The notes beneath the pieces are model-generated. The model searched no databases. It saw only the letters and a program-made list of their open reading frames with translations, and was not told the DNA's origin. Shown here piece after piece: positions 61,579-64,000 of a stretch of 64,000 nt of DNA (positions are counted from its first letter, which is position 1; every line of letters begins with the position of its first letter). Source of the DNA: Turritopsis dohrnii. Its lineage: Eukaryota; Cnidaria; Hydrozoa; Anthoathecata; Oceaniidae. The position numbers were made by a program, and so were the translations under genes. The stretch is taken from positions 310,001-374,000 of the forward strand of contig BQMF02000254.1 in NCBI GenBank assembly GCA_027922465.2. The letters run 5' to 3'.

Positions 61579-62667
61579 ATGGTACAGTTAACAAATGACC
61601 AACGAGTGTTCGTGGTTAAAAAGTGGTATGAAACCAAAAGTTACGTCAATGTGAGGAATGCATTTGCAGTGGCTTTCCCAAACAGACAACCACCGTCGAA
61701 ATCAACGACCCAAAGAAATGTTTTTAAATATGAGAATTTTGGAATAAGGACGTAATAACCATAATAAGGGCAACAGTGGAAGACGAAGAACAGCTGGAAC
61801 TCCTGCAAATATAAATGCTGTAAGTCAACTAATGCAAAATCAGCAACCAGGTGTATCCTGCAGAAGAAACCCTCTTCATATTACGAAAACGGCATTTAAC
61901 AACATTACAAGAAAAGATTTGAGATGGCATCCATACAAAATAGCCATGGTTCAAAAGTTGAAAAACGGGGATCGCGCCAGACGATTAAGATTTTGCCGGT
62001 GGTTCTCACCAAGGTCTAGAAATATACGTTTTTTATTAAACGTTGTCATTGGGGATAAGGCTATCTTTCACATGAGTGGTCAAGTGTCAAATCATTGGGT
62101 TCGCTGCTACGCCCCCAAAGGTCAACGCCCTGACGATTTCACTTACGAAAGGAGTGATAGTCGTGAGAGCCTATGTATGGGCAGCCTTATGTGGAAATGG
62201 GACCATCATCGGTCCATACTTTTTCAATAGTCGTGTAAATGGTGCTACGTACAGGGATATGCTGCAAAGGTTTGCTTTCCCTGGTTTGTGTTCATAACTA
62301 CCAAAAATATGGTCCGGTCTTTGATGGTTTGTGGTGGTTTCAAGATGGTGCACCCGCCCATAGGGCAAATGCCACAAAGAATCTATTGCAACAGAAATTT
62401 CAAAATCGCATTGTTGCTCTTGGTACCGCCACCAAATGGCCACCCCGATCACCTGATTTAACACCCTGTGATTTTTATCTTTGGGGATGTTTAAAGCAAA
62501 AGGTTTATTGGACACCTCCACGAGATCTTGTTGATTTGAGGCGCAGAATTGTGGATGAATTCAATTTGCTTCGTCAGAAACCTGCTGAAATTAGGAGTGT
62601 CTTTCGAGCTATGCAGGAAAAGGTTGATTTGTGTATTCAAAGAGGTGGATCCCACATTGAATGTTGA
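61579..62667 (+). pseudogene. IS630/mariner-type transposase, broken
   Basis: N-terminal helix-turn-helix MVQLTNDQRVFVVKKWYET, then a stop at 61753; frame 61832-62230 with NVVIGDKAIFHMSGQVSNHW (first Asp region); frame 62239-62667 with WFQDGAPAHRANATKNLL (second Asp) and WPPRSPDLTPCDFYLWGCLK (third catalytic position Asp). Near full family length (about 350 aa) but with at least two frame breaks. Terminal repeats not identified. Confidence 0.88.
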
Positions 62668-63052
62668 ATATTTTTAAGATTAAAACAAAATTGAAGGACG
62701 AAAGTTGAATTGAATAAATGTTGGGTTATTATGTATATCTTTTAGTTGAAACAAAGATATTTTTATCCTTGGCTTTGTAGCGATTGATCATTTTAATATT
62801 TTAACATTCCTCGTTGAAACTCATTTTTATTGTGTTTTACATTAACTTTTTACCATGACATTTTCCGGGCATTTTCACTTTTGCGTGGGAGAGCTTTCAA
62901 AAATGTTCATTTCTTAAAAAGAATCTCTGACACTCTTCTCTTTCTTTTTCTAATAAAAACTAGCTTCCACTAAAATGTAAACGGAGCTTTAAAGAATAAA
63001 CTGGTTTGACAATTATTTTTTACTGCAATTATTTATGCACGCTTCGAGGGTA
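62668..63052. other. 3' flank of the transposase, no gene
   Basis: AT-rich; the transposon end probably lies here but was not located. Confidence 0.4.
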
Positions 63053-63209
63053 TGCATCTACCGGTTTCAAACCATCAAACTTCTCAGTGAAAACTCTGTT
63101 AAAAGCGTTTGGAAGAACGAGACATCACTTGGCCAAAACCTCACCCTCCCAAACAAATTTAACAAGGTTTTGACCGTAAAAATTAGCTAGTTTGAAACCG
63201 GTAGATGCA
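63053..63209. mobile_element. MITE, 157 bp, perfect 20-bp TIR, TA target duplication
   Basis: TIR TGCATCTACCGGTTTCAAAC at both ends, flanked by TA at 63051-63052 and 63210-63211. No coding. Confidence 0.85.
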
Positions 63210-63211
63210 TA

Positions 63212-63890
63212 TACAGATTCTTTTGTAAAACAGTTTAATTGATGATTAAGCTCAAAAGTCGATGGTGTCATGATAAAATCTCTAATATTTTCTGTTGTAT
63301 TAAAATTTGATAAAAAATTTTTTTATCCATTGGAAAGAGAATATCCTAAGCTTCATATTGACCTAAAAATTTTTCATATTCATTGACTAGGTCAAAGACT
63401 ACAGCCACTTGAATTCCGAGGCCCTCTTATTTTAGGACATACTGAATATATATACGTATATACGTAATTGGTTTTCTGAACTTCTCTTTGCACATACAAG
63501 ATCAAGTTTTTGTGTACATTCTTTGTTATGTGTTCTTTGAATCAACATGACATGTTGAACTGGATGTTCTCCACAAAAAAGGGTGCGTCTTTCTGCACGG
63601 ACAGCTTATATGCATGGTTTTATAATGTGCGTCTGTTTCGTAGATTCGTTATATTTATATCTCCCACTTTTACGAGATGCCAGAACTGGGAATTTGAAGC
63701 TTATTGAAATTTAGGAAAAAAACTAGTAACCCTCGTAAACTTCATCGCTCTCAATGAGTCAAACCCGTATTCCGCCCGCTACTTCATGTTATCGTTTCTC
63801 AGTGAGTCAAACCCGTATTCCGTCTGCGACTTCATGTTACTGTATGATTATTGTATGGCTGCTGTGTCTGTGATCATCATGGATTTTCAG
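63212..63890. other. No gene seen; short direct repeat
   Basis: AGTCAAACCCGTATTCCG occurs twice near 63757 and 63804, each followed by CTTCATGTTA. Otherwise nothing recognised. Confidence 0.4.
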
Positions 63891-63894
63891 TAAT

Positions 63895-64000
63895 AATTGG
63901 GCACTAAGCTAGGATGTCACAAATAAAATGAAAATAAATCTTCTGCCTGGCTTTCAAAAATGAATTTTCGCCTTTGCACTGAAATCACAGATTCATTGGT
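63895..64000 (-). repeat. 1.8-kb TIR family fragment (minus), runs off the window
   Basis: The reverse complement (GTGATTTCAGTGCAAAGGCG, GCCAGGCAGAAGATTTATTT) matches 40515-40570 and 26990-27045. Confidence 0.65.

Noticed and set aside
62171..62521. 116-aa minus-strand frame
   Set aside because: Shadow of the mariner-type transposase.

Overview
The window is animal genomic DNA, AT-rich, with long introns, GT..AG splice sites (acceptors mostly TTTTAG) and a very dense transposon load. There are no bacterial operons or phage genes. Domain content (uromodulin-type D8C modules, SEA, calcium-binding-type EGF, death domain, FN3, ankyrin) and the kinds of repeats suggest an invertebrate, most likely a cnidarian. 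That assignment is inference.

Two multi-exon host genes could be assembled by checking reading phase across every junction. They converge. (1) Plus strand, 1882-22880: 13 exons encode at least 971 aa of a type I membrane glycoprotein, ordered three D8C-like cysteine-rich modules, a Thr-rich mucin stretch with five 90-bp repeats, a SEA domain with a G-S-I-I-V self-cleavage motif, EGF, transmembrane helix and a Tyr-rich tail. The 5' end is not seen. (2) Minus strand, 59181 to 33346: 10 exons, including a 25-nt microexon, encode a 1389-aa protein ordered N-terminal helical module, death domain, a large exon with a P-loop NTPase of UvrD/SF1-helicase type, FN3, Ser/Thr/Pro linker exons, and C-terminal ankyrin repeats. 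This looks like an innate-immune or cell-death sensor of unusual build and is the main discovery candidate.

Most of the remaining sequence is mobile DNA. Intron 1 of the mucin gene holds a near-intact Penelope-like element with an inverted partial copy and a perfect 13-bp target duplication (8681-12502), several TA-flanked MITEs and Helitron-like repeats. The last mucin intron holds a decayed LINE (19800-22760). The intergenic part (22.9-33.3 kb) holds a TIR element of about 1.8 kb split by a BED-finger DNA transposon, and a nearly perfect 1.76-kb tandem duplication. The introns of the minus-strand gene hold a second copy of the 1.8-kb element (40110-41915), a decayed Ty3/Gypsy element carrying a SINE and nested MITEs (44.2-50.2 kb), and a Jockey/CR1-like LINE split by another insertion (52.3-56.9 kb). 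A broken IS630/mariner-type transposase (61.6-62.7 kb) and further MITEs lie upstream of the minus-strand gene.

Non-coding structures of note: an array of about 14 short hairpins at 988-1466 whose stems change in a compensatory way; hammerhead-ribozyme-like cores in the Penelope terminal repeats and in another repeat pair; and a G-rich core repeated at exact 168-bp spacing near 25.8-26.2 kb.
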